Origin: an uncultured Mycoplasmatota bacterium
GTDB taxonomy: Bacteria > Bacillota_I > Bacilli_A > RF39 > UBA660
Assembly (NCBI GenBank): GCA_945872435.1
Contig: CAMBYP010000006.1
Span: forward strand, 1 to 43,577
DNA: 43,577 bases
Direction of reading: 5' to 3'
The notes beneath the pieces are model-generated. The model made no database searches, was not told where the DNA came from, and was given only the letters and a program-made list of their open reading frames with translations. This document shows positions 9,948 through 17,345 of this stretch, one piece after another. Numbering within the stretch: position 1 is the stretch's first letter; every line of letters begins with the position of its first letter. A program made the translations under genes and the position numbers.

Positions 9948-9966
9948 GACATTGAAAAACAATGTC
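9948..9966 (-). terminator. Rho-independent terminator downstream of spoIIM
   Basis: GACATTG-tttt-CAATGTC-TTTT on the minus strand; contains the spoIIM stop. Confidence 0.7.
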
Positions 9967-10585
9967 ACGAAAATATGGAATGAAATAAAAATGGCATAAG
10001 ATATGTTTCCATAAGAGAAGTAAATACTAATAAAACGAATGCAACTATAAAAACAAATATATAGCGATTCATAATAAGAGAAAAATCTACTGTTTTCTTT
10101 TTTAATAATGCTGATACCAAAGTCATTGATAAACTAATGGAAAACATAATACAAAAAATATATACTAAGATATTAATCACTTGATGAGGAAAAATATAAA
10201 TAAAACTATAAACCAAACCTTTCATATGATAAATTTTAATAATCGAAGCAATAGTAAATCCTAATGTAAATGCTTTCATAAAAAATAAGATAATAGTAAG
10301 TGGAATTCCCACAACAGAAATACCAAAGAAAAAAATAGCAATTAAAAACATGACATTAGCACTAAAAGATTGAAAAAAAGTAGATAAAAAATTTAATTTA
10401 TTCTGATTTAATAATTTAAAAAAAGATTCTAGTGATGTTTTAATTTCTTGTAAATCATTTGAATTTAATTTTACTGCAAACAATGCACCAAATAAAACCC
10501 CCATAAATAACAATGTAAATAAAAATACAATAAATCGTTTATTTGTTCGAAATTTATGAAATATCTTGTCCCATATTTTTTTCAT
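9965..10585 (-). CDS. spoIIM: Stage II sporulation protein M
   Basis: 206-aa polytopic protein with SpoIIM topology and motifs (FGISVVGIPLTIILFFMKAFTLGFTIASI). Confidence 0.85.
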   Translation of the reverse strand: MKKIWDKIFHKFRTNKRFIVFLFTLLFMGVLFGALFAVKLNSNDLQEIKTSLESFFKLLNQNKLNFLSTFFQSFSANVMFLIAIFFFGISVVGIPLTIILFFMKAFTLGFTIASIIKIYHMKGLVYSFIYIFPHQVINILVYIFCIMFSISLSMTLVSALLKKKTVDFSLIMNRYIFVFIVAFVLLVFTSLMETYLMPFLFHSIFS

Positions 10586-10672
10586 AATCCACCTCTAATA
10601 AAAATTATGAAATAAAAGTTTTTTTATTCCATTTTTTTTATGAACATAGTATAATGTAACATGAGGTGGCGT

Positions 10673-10789
10673 ATGAAAAACAAACCAAAAGCAAAAAGAA
10701 AAAAAATAAATGCAAATCAAATAATCGCAATTATTTTATTAATTGGCATGATTTTAATGTTTTTGACTTCATGTCTTATTTACTTTTAA
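10673..10789 (+). CDS. Single-TM micro-protein (38 aa)
   Basis: Not in the ORF track. MKNKPKAKRKKINANQIIAIILLIGMILMFLTSCLIYF; TATAAT upstream, GAGGTG RBS, terminator immediately downstream. Confidence 0.6.
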   Translation: MKNKPKAKRKKINANQIIAIILLIGMILMFLTSCLIYF

Positions 10790-10790
10790 T

Positions 10791-10825
10791 AAAACAGAGT
10801 ATTTTAGGATACTCTGTTTTATTTA
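10791..10825. terminator. Bidirectional terminator
   Basis: AAAACAGAGTAT-tttagg-ATACTCTGTTTT between convergent genes. Confidence 0.85.
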
Positions 10826-11778
10826 TTTTTTAAATTACTTAATATTTTTTGATATGAATTTTTTTCATTTTCCATACCATTATCTAAATAGTAAACTGTC
10901 CCATGGCCATCGTGTACATGAGTGATTGCTTTATCAACAAAAGTGCCATCTAGATTAATCGCACCCGTAATATAATTAGAATTTTCTTTGGCACATAAAT
11001 AAGTTTTAAATGTAGCTTCTGAATATTCTAAAATCTCATGGTTATAAATTCGAAAAGAACCAATCATACTAAACATAGGTGTTAAAATTTTTCCAGATTT
11101 CGTTTGATATAAAAATTCACCATATTTTGTATGTACTATAACCTCATTTTCTACATTAGGAATTGAGCGATAACAAAAATCTTCTTTAGAGTTTACTGTT
11201 TCAATAATTTCATTATTTTTTATATCATAAATATAGGTTTCTTTTGCATTTGAAATAGCGTATAAATAACCAATTAAATGCTCAAAAGTACAATGGCTTA
11301 AATAATTTAATTGATGATTATAAGGGCCAATAATTTCGTTTCTTTCTAAATCATATAAATAACAGCTTCCATCTAATAAATAAAGTTTATGAATTTGATT
11401 ATAAAATGGTTTGATTTTTTGAAATAATTGAGTTTTATATGGAACTATTTTATCATGAAAAGTAAGCGGTGTTGTCGTATGATAACATTCTTTTAAACTT
11501 TCAGCCTGAAAACACTTTCCCATTTTTCCTAAAATAGTATGATATTTTGCGTCATATAAATAACTTATTCCATTACAATCAAAAACTTCATAATAACAAT
11601 CAGCTAATTTTTCTACTTTCAATGCATAATGATGAATAAATGCTTTATTCTTCTTAGGAATTAAAAGTGGCGGATCAAATTCAAAATATGGAAGTTTTAA
11701 TGAGTTACTTTCAAAGGTTTTCATAGAAGCTTGTTTCATTGAAATCACACTGTCATCAGATGTTTTTATTCCTGTCAT
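10819..11778 (-). CDS. Hypothetical protein with repeated YLYD...EIIG-type motifs (possible beta-propeller/WG-like)
   Basis: Recurring segments SYLYDAKYHTILG, CYLYDLERNEIIG, TYIYDIKNNEIIE; good RBS (AAAGGAG). Confidence 0.7.
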   Translation of the reverse strand: MTGIKTSDDSVISMKQASMKTFESNSLKLPYFEFDPPLLIPKKNKAFIHHYALKVEKLADCYYEVFDCNGISYLYDAKYHTILGKMGKCFQAESLKECYHTTTPLTFHDKIVPYKTQLFQKIKPFYNQIHKLYLLDGSCYLYDLERNEIIGPYNHQLNYLSHCTFEHLIGYLYAISNAKETYIYDIKNNEIIETVNSKEDFCYRSIPNVENEVIVHTKYGEFLYQTKSGKILTPMFSMIGSFRIYNHEILEYSEATFKTYLCAKENSNYITGAINLDGTFVDKAITHVHDGHGTVYYLDNGMENEKNSYQKILSNLKNK

Positions 11779-11807
11779 ACCGATTCTCCTTTACATATGT
11801 GACATAT

Positions 11808-11836
11808 ATTATACATGTTTTCTTTTCGGATTTCAA
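11808..11836 (-). promoter_or_regulatory. Promoter for the 319-aa gene
   Basis: Minus strand TTGAAA, 17-bp spacer, TATAAT. Confidence 0.7.
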
Positions 11837-11844
11837 GAAAACAA

Positions 11845-11873
11845 TTGACTGGCATATCACATTTTTATATAAT
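11845..11873 (+). promoter_or_regulatory. Promoter for the SGNH hydrolase gene
   Basis: TTGACT, 17-bp spacer, TATAAT. Confidence 0.75.
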
Positions 11874-11895
11874 TTAAAAAGTTGGAGTTGATAAC

Positions 11896-12654
11896 ATGAA
11901 CTATTCTGAAAAAAAGAAAAGTTTTACTGAAAAAATATTAAAATTATTCTCACATAAATTAAATAAAATTGAAAAAAGACAAATGTATCTTTTCATACTT
12001 ATGATTCTTTTTTTTATTTCACAAATTTTTCAAACATTTTATTTTAAATATACAATTGATAAAAAAATAACCAATGAAGTACAAGAAAAAGAAACCATCG
12101 AAAAAAAGAAAATTGTATTTTTAGGTGATTCTATTACAGAAATGTATGATTTGCAAAAATATTTTCATAATAAAGACTATGTTAATAGTGGTATTAGTGG
12201 TCATACGACTAGTAATATTTTATCCCATATAAAAGATCGTGCGGTAGATTATAATCCTAAAAAAATCTTTCTTTTGATTGGTGTAAATGATCAAATGACT
12301 AGAGATTTAGAAAATACAGAAGCAATTGAAAATATTGAAAATATTATTATTCGTCTCCAAGATTTAATTCCTGATACAGAGCTTTATATTGAAAGTATTT
12401 TGCCTGTTAATCATGGCGATGATGAAAAAATTAATCACGATATCGTTGATGAAAGAAAAAATAAAAATATAAATGTTATGAATGATGAAATTAAGAAGTT
12501 ATGTGAGAAATATAATGTTACATATATTAATTTACATGATAAATTTACAGATGAAGATGGAAATTTAAAATTAGAATATACGAAAGAAGGATTACATCTT
12601 TCCGATAAAGGTTATGAAGTAATGACACAAGAATTAAAGAAGTATTTATTATAA
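11896..12654 (+). CDS. Membrane-anchored SGNH/GDSL hydrolase
   Basis: TM helix, then IVFLGDSITEMYD (block I), GVNDQ (block III), C-terminal DGNLKLEYTKEGLHLSDKGY (block V). Confidence 0.9.
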   Translation: MNYSEKKKSFTEKILKLFSHKLNKIEKRQMYLFILMILFFISQIFQTFYFKYTIDKKITNEVQEKETIEKKKIVFLGDSITEMYDLQKYFHNKDYVNSGISGHTTSNILSHIKDRAVDYNPKKIFLLIGVNDQMTRDLENTEAIENIENIIIRLQDLIPDTELYIESILPVNHGDDEKINHDIVDERKNKNINVMNDEIKKLCEKYNVTYINLHDKFTDEDGNLKLEYTKEGLHLSDKGYEVMTQELKKYLL

Positions 12655-12665
12655 ATACTTCTTTT
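12638..12665. terminator. Bidirectional terminator containing both convergent stop codons
   Basis: AGAAGTATTTAT-t-ATAAATACTTCT-TTTT. Confidence 0.8.
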
Positions 12666-13212
12666 TATATTGCTCTAATACTTGATTATTCTTTTTTAAA
12701 TATTTTGCTGTTTTTACTCCTACATAACGAATATGCCATGGTTCAAATGAAATTTCAGTCATATTTTCTTTTCCTTTAGGATATCTTAAAATAAAACCAA
12801 AATATGGTAAAAATTTATATATTTGTTTAAATTCGGTTATATGTTTTTCTAATTCATAATTATTTTCTAAATAATAACCATTTATATTTAACGTTAAATC
12901 TATAGCTAATCCAGTATGATGTTCGCTCTTATAAGGCTGTGAAACATATTTTCTTGCATATTCTATACCATATTCTTTTTGTATTTCAGATAGTATTTCT
13001 TTTTGTTCTTCAATGCTACGATAACCGCTATCTATTGCTATAATAATGCCTGCTTTATGAAATACTTTCTTTTTTAACTTTAAATATTTTTTTCTCACTT
13101 TTCGTTCTAAATAAAAAACCATGTTTCTTTCTACAATTGGTACAAGATCAATCTTATGAATTGTTTCTTCGCAAATAGGATGGTTTTTATTTATTAATAA
13201 TTGATAATTCAT
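12649..13212 (-). CDS. M15-family D-Ala-D-Ala carboxypeptidase (VanY/DacB/LdcB-like)
   Basis: SGYRSIEEQKEI, SEHHTGLAIDL, EPWHIRYVG motifs. Confidence 0.92.
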   Translation of the reverse strand: MNYQLLINKNHPICEETIHKIDLVPIVERNMVFYLERKVRKKYLKLKKKVFHKAGIIIAIDSGYRSIEEQKEILSEIQKEYGIEYARKYVSQPYKSEHHTGLAIDLTLNINGYYLENNYELEKHITEFKQIYKFLPYFGFILRYPKGKENMTEISFEPWHIRYVGVKTAKYLKKNNQVLEQYKKKYL

Positions 13213-13239
13213 AGTCCACCTCTTTTTATATTATACAAG

Positions 13240-13265
13240 AAAAGTAAGATATATATCTTACTTTT
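13240..13265 (-). terminator. Terminator of spoIVB
   Basis: AAAAGTAAGATATATATCTTACTTTT inverted repeat. Confidence 0.7.
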
Positions 13266-14241
13266 CCGATTCTTCTAACATATTTGTAATAAATATCCCA
13301 TATCCTTTAGTCGGACTATCGACAACAACATGAGTAACAGCAGCGATTATTTTATTATTTTGCACAATTGGTGAACCACTCATACCAGCAACGACTCCCC
13401 CACTTTTTTCTAATAATTCAGTATCCGTAATCGTAAATAAAATATTTTTATTTTTTTCAGAATTATCACTTATTTTCAGTATTTCAATTTCATACTCTTT
13501 CACCTGTGTTCCTTCAATTACAGTAAACATGGAGGCTTTTCCTAATTGAATTTCATCTGGAGTTGCAACTGGATATAATTTCCTATTAGAAATTGTATCT
13601 GTATAATTTCCAAATATTCCTTCCTCTGTATTTGCAAATACATCTCCATTCACTTGCTCAGAATAAAATTTTGCATTCTTTTCCCCTGGAGAGCCAACTT
13701 CACTACGTACTATGTTTGTAACACTAGTATCGAAAATTTTACCATCTTTAATTTCTAATATTTTACCAGTCTCTTTTTCGATAATTTCATGACCTAACGC
13801 ACCAAACTTTTTGGTATTAGGATCGATAAAACTAAGTGTACCAATTCCTGTAATACTATCTTTTACATATAAACCTGTTTTGCAAATAGAGTCTTCTTTT
13901 TCAATTTTTAAATCGGTTGTTTTTTTATCTAAACCTCTTATATAAGTAACCTTAATACTTTCATCATTTTCATGCTCATGAATTACTTGAACCATATCAT
14001 TGATACTCATAATACTTTGATTATTAATCGCTACAATCATATCACCACTTTTTAATCCTGCTTCTTTGGCAGGATAACTATTCTTTACTTTATATGTTCC
14101 TATAATCATAACACCTTTTGAACGTAATTCAATTCCTATATTATCTCCACCAATATATACTTGATCTGAATAAGCCAGCGTATGTGTTGGTATAATAATA
14201 AATGTTAGAAGAAAAACCAATAAAAATTTTTTTAATTTCAT
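13258..14241 (-). CDS. spoIVB: SpoIVB peptidase (S55, PDZ-containing)
   Basis: Signal/TM, PDZ segment AGLKSGDMIVAINNQSI, GALGHEI, GSPGEKNAKF, GGVVAGMSGSPIVQNNKIIAAVTHV catalytic region. Confidence 0.94.
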   Translation of the reverse strand: MKLKKFLLVFLLTFIIIPTHTLAYSDQVYIGGDNIGIELRSKGVMIIGTYKVKNSYPAKEAGLKSGDMIVAINNQSIMSINDMVQVIHEHENDESIKVTYIRGLDKKTTDLKIEKEDSICKTGLYVKDSITGIGTLSFIDPNTKKFGALGHEIIEKETGKILEIKDGKIFDTSVTNIVRSEVGSPGEKNAKFYSEQVNGDVFANTEEGIFGNYTDTISNRKLYPVATPDEIQLGKASMFTVIEGTQVKEYEIEILKISDNSEKNKNILFTITDTELLEKSGGVVAGMSGSPIVQNNKIIAAVTHVVVDSPTKGYGIFITNMLEESEK

Positions 14242-14313
14242 AATTCATCTCCTTACATTTATCGATAGACTACACTATTATTATGAACTTGAAAAAAAAT
14301 ATTATAGTAACAA

Positions 14314-14341
14314 AAAAATGCCAATTTTTTTTGGCATTTAA
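14314..14341 (-). terminator. Terminator downstream of xseB
   Basis: AAATGCCAA...TTGGCATTT with T-tract on the minus strand. Confidence 0.85.
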
Positions 14342-14580
14342 TCTAAAGTATTTTCTTCTCTTTCAATAGAAAAATCTTGTTCTGTTCCATCTTCTAATAC
14401 AATTTTTGATACTTGTTCTTCAATTTCTTTTAATTGTTTATCACACTCCTGAACTAATTTCATAGCATCTGTATATTTTTTTATTGATTCTTCTAAATCT
14501 ACTTCGCCACTTTCTAATTCATTAATTGTTTGTTCTAATATTTTCATTTTATCTTCAAATTTCATTTCTTCTTTTTTCAT
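14338..14580 (-). CDS. xseB: Exodeoxyribonuclease VII small subunit
   Basis: FEDKMKILEQTINELESGEVDLEESIKKYTDAMKLVQECDKQL; adjacent to xseA. Confidence 0.96.
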   Translation of the reverse strand: MKKEEMKFEDKMKILEQTINELESGEVDLEESIKKYTDAMKLVQECDKQLKEIEEQVSKIVLEDGTEQDFSIEREENTLD

Positions 14581-15854
14581 GATTTTAATCCTTCCTTACT
14601 TAATACTTTAGTATTTACAATTCCATCTTGCATTCTAATTTGCAATAATTCACCAACTTTGACATCTTCTATTTTTTTAACTAAATGATTTTCTTGATAA
14701 GAAATAGCATATCCTCTCCCCAAAATAGATAAAGGATTTAACATTTCCAATTTATCAATAACATGCTTTAATTGTTGCTCTGATGATTCATATAATCTAT
14801 TTGGTTTTTTTAAAATAGAAGATTGTTTTAAAATAATAAATTCATTTTTTACTTGTTGTAATTGATTCATAACAGTTGTTCTCAGTTTTTCATAAGTTAA
14901 ATCCAATTGTTGTTTTTTTGGTTCATAAATGGCATTTGGATTCTTTAATACATAACTTGTTTTCAAACTGTCAAAATAAATTTTTTGATAATTAATAGTT
15001 TTATTCATTGCTTCTTTCATACGAGCTTGATACTGTTTTAATTGCTCCTCTAATTCAGAAATATGAGGAACTGCCATTTCTGCTGCACCAGTCGGTGTTG
15101 GTGCTCTAAGATCACTAACAAAATCGCTAATAGTATAATCAACTTCATGACCCACTGCACTAATTACAGGTACTTTAGAAGCAAATATAGCACGTGCTAC
15201 ACATTCTTCATTAAATGGCCACATATCTTCAAGTGAACCACCACCACGTCCCACAATTAATACATCCAAATCATAATTTTGCGCTAATTCTATCTTTTTT
15301 ACAAGATCATCTTTGGCTAAATCGCCTTGTACTAAACTTGGAAATAATATCGTTTCACATATTGGATATCGTCTTTTAATCGTCGATAATATATCACGAA
15401 TAGCTGCCCCTGTTGGTGCAGTGATAATTCCAATTTTTTCCGGATATTTTGGAATTGGCTTTTTATACTTTTTATCAAATAATCCTTCCTTAGAAAGTTT
15501 CTCTTTTAATTGTTCAAAAGCAACATACAAATTACCAACACCATCTTCAATCATATCTTCAACATAAATTTGATAATTTCCTGTAGCTTCATATACGCTT
15601 ACTCTTCCCATTAATAATACTTTCATACCATCTTTGGGAATAAATTTCATTTTACGTGCGTTAGAAGCAAACATAATAGCATTAATTTTACTTGTTTCAT
15701 CTTTAATAGAAAAATAATAGTGACCTGTTGTATGTGCTTTAAAGTTAGATATTTCACCTTTTAAATAGACTTTTCTAAGGTGAGTATCTGTTTCAAATTT
15801 CATCTTTAAATATCTAGTCAAAGCACCTACTGTCAAATATTTACTGATATCCAT
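14577..15854 (-). CDS. xseA: Exodeoxyribonuclease VII large subunit
   Basis: OB-fold N-terminus, IGIITAPTGAAIRDILSTIKRRYP, GRGGGSLEDMWPFNEE, SAVGHEVDYTISDFVSDLRAPTPTGAAE. Confidence 0.98.
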   Translation of the reverse strand: MDISKYLTVGALTRYLKMKFETDTHLRKVYLKGEISNFKAHTTGHYYFSIKDETSKINAIMFASNARKMKFIPKDGMKVLLMGRVSVYEATGNYQIYVEDMIEDGVGNLYVAFEQLKEKLSKEGLFDKKYKKPIPKYPEKIGIITAPTGAAIRDILSTIKRRYPICETILFPSLVQGDLAKDDLVKKIELAQNYDLDVLIVGRGGGSLEDMWPFNEECVARAIFASKVPVISAVGHEVDYTISDFVSDLRAPTPTGAAEMAVPHISELEEQLKQYQARMKEAMNKTINYQKIYFDSLKTSYVLKNPNAIYEPKKQQLDLTYEKLRTTVMNQLQQVKNEFIILKQSSILKKPNRLYESSEQQLKHVIDKLEMLNPLSILGRGYAISYQENHLVKKIEDVKVGELLQIRMQDGIVNTKVLSKEGLKS

Positions 15855-15923
15855 AACATCACCATAATCATTATATCAAAATACAAACATACGTTCAATA
15901 GTTTTTAAGACATATACAAAAAA

Positions 15924-15938
15924 AGATGCTATGCATCT
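15924..15938 (-). terminator. Terminator of nusB
   Basis: AGATGC-ATA-GCATCT-TTTTTTT on the minus strand. Confidence 0.75.
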
Positions 15939-16348
15939 AATATATCATGATAAATGGCATCTAAAGCTGCATTAATCATTTTTCTAACATCATCATCACT
16001 ATAATCTTTTGCAAGTTCAATTGCTTCATTAATTGCTACAACTGGAGGTGTCTCTGTATATTTTAATTCATAAATTCCCATACGTAAAATTGCTTGATCT
16101 GTATTTCCTAAACGATCAATCGTCCAATTTTTTAAATACTTATTAGCAAGTGCATCAATTTCATTTTGATAAGTTAATACTCCATACACAATCTCTTTTA
16201 CAAATTCATTCTCTATTTCACAATTTTCTTTCATAACATCTTCTAATTGATAAGATACTTTGTTCTTTTGATAAACATTAATTTGATATAAAATTGTCAT
16301 AATTTTTTTTCTTAATTCAGTTCTTGTTAGTTGTTCCATAATTCTCAC
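15929..16348 (-). CDS. nusB: Transcription antitermination factor NusB
   Basis: LTRTELRKKIMTILYQ..., NWTIDRLGNTDQAILRMGIYEL, PPVVAINEAIELAKDYSDDDVRKMINAALDAI. Confidence 0.95.
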   Translation of the reverse strand: MRIMEQLTRTELRKKIMTILYQINVYQKNKVSYQLEDVMKENCEIENEFVKEIVYGVLTYQNEIDALANKYLKNWTIDRLGNTDQAILRMGIYELKYTETPPVVAINEAIELAKDYSDDDVRKMINAALDAIYHDILDA

Positions 16349-16430
16349 CTATTCCATTTTAACATAATTTAAAAAAAATAGAAATAATAAAAGAATCTCT
16401 ATTTCAATTTACTTTATATCTATGTAATTA

Positions 16431-16835
16431 TTATTTTAAACGTTGATTTAAAATTTCTCTCAAGTGTTCAATTCTGTCATAATTATCAGGTTTTGTAATA
16501 CTCATACTTATTTTAAAAGATTGATACATTTTAAACATTAAAATAAATACACTCAAAAAAGAGACAAAACAACCAAATAAATAAACATCAATTGCAACAA
16601 AATAAATCCCAAGTCCTAAAAAAATCAAGCAAATAATAATAGATAACATCAAACTTACTTTATTGTGCGTTTCTAATTCTAAAATTGAAATCTTAGATTT
16701 TAAATATTCAACTTGATCATCTTTTGATAATTTCATTTCATTCATTTTATCAATAATATTATTGTAAATAATTTCATTTTTATTTTTTTCATTTCCACGA
16801 ATTAAAATACTAACAGGTTCAAACTCCTTTTTCAT
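16431..16835 (-). CDS. Hypothetical membrane protein (134 aa)
   Basis: Two predicted TM segments; reasonable RBS (GGGGGGATTTTC-ATG). Confidence 0.65.
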   Translation of the reverse strand: MKKEFEPVSILIRGNEKNKNEIIYNNIIDKMNEMKLSKDDQVEYLKSKISILELETHNKVSLMLSIIICLIFLGLGIYFVAIDVYLFGCFVSFLSVFILMFKMYQSFKISMSITKPDNYDRIEHLREILNQRLK

Positions 16836-16897
16836 GAAAATCCCCCCAATTGCTTTCTAGTATAACAAAAAAAAGGAAAACTTCCAAGTGTTCTCCT

Positions 16898-17299
16898 CTA
16901 ATTTTCAATAAATTTTTCACCTTTTCCACGATAAAGTGCAACAATTGCGAAAATATTTAAATATAATATCATCGTTGCAAGAATAGCCCAGCCTAAAATA
17001 GGAACAATTAAGCATATCATCCATGTATATGGACAAGCATAAATCTCTGATCCAGGAACTTCTAATTTCTTAGACACAATTGTTAAAATTTGAAATTCAA
17101 ACACAGCAAACATAATCACTGCTGGAAAGAAACAACAAAGTACTCCAATCAACCAATAGTACCATTTTGCATACCATGCATCTTTAGAAAAAACATCACC
17201 TAATGTTAATGCAAGAACAATACTAAAAATGCCTGTTTCTCCTACTAATAATAAAATTAACCAAAACCACCATTTATCTCTTTTTAACATATCTTTCAT
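16898..17299 (-). CDS. Hypothetical polytopic membrane protein (133 aa)
   Basis: Three to four hydrophobic segments; followed by a terminator-like hairpin. Confidence 0.65.
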   Translation of the reverse strand: MKDMLKRDKWWFWLILLLVGETGIFSIVLALTLGDVFSKDAWYAKWYYWLIGVLCCFFPAVIMFAVFEFQILTIVSKKLEVPGSEIYACPYTWMICLIVPILGWAILATMILYLNIFAIVALYRGKGEKFIEN

Positions 17300-17345
17300 T
17301 TTATCACCTTATATCAAAAGTATACCACAAAATATAATACATATA

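Noticed and set aside
9786-9983. 65-aa plus-strand ORF over the mnmA start
   Set aside because: Antisense to mnmA and its promoter.
15313-15567. 84-aa plus-strand ORF in xseA
   Set aside because: Antisense shadow of a conserved gene.
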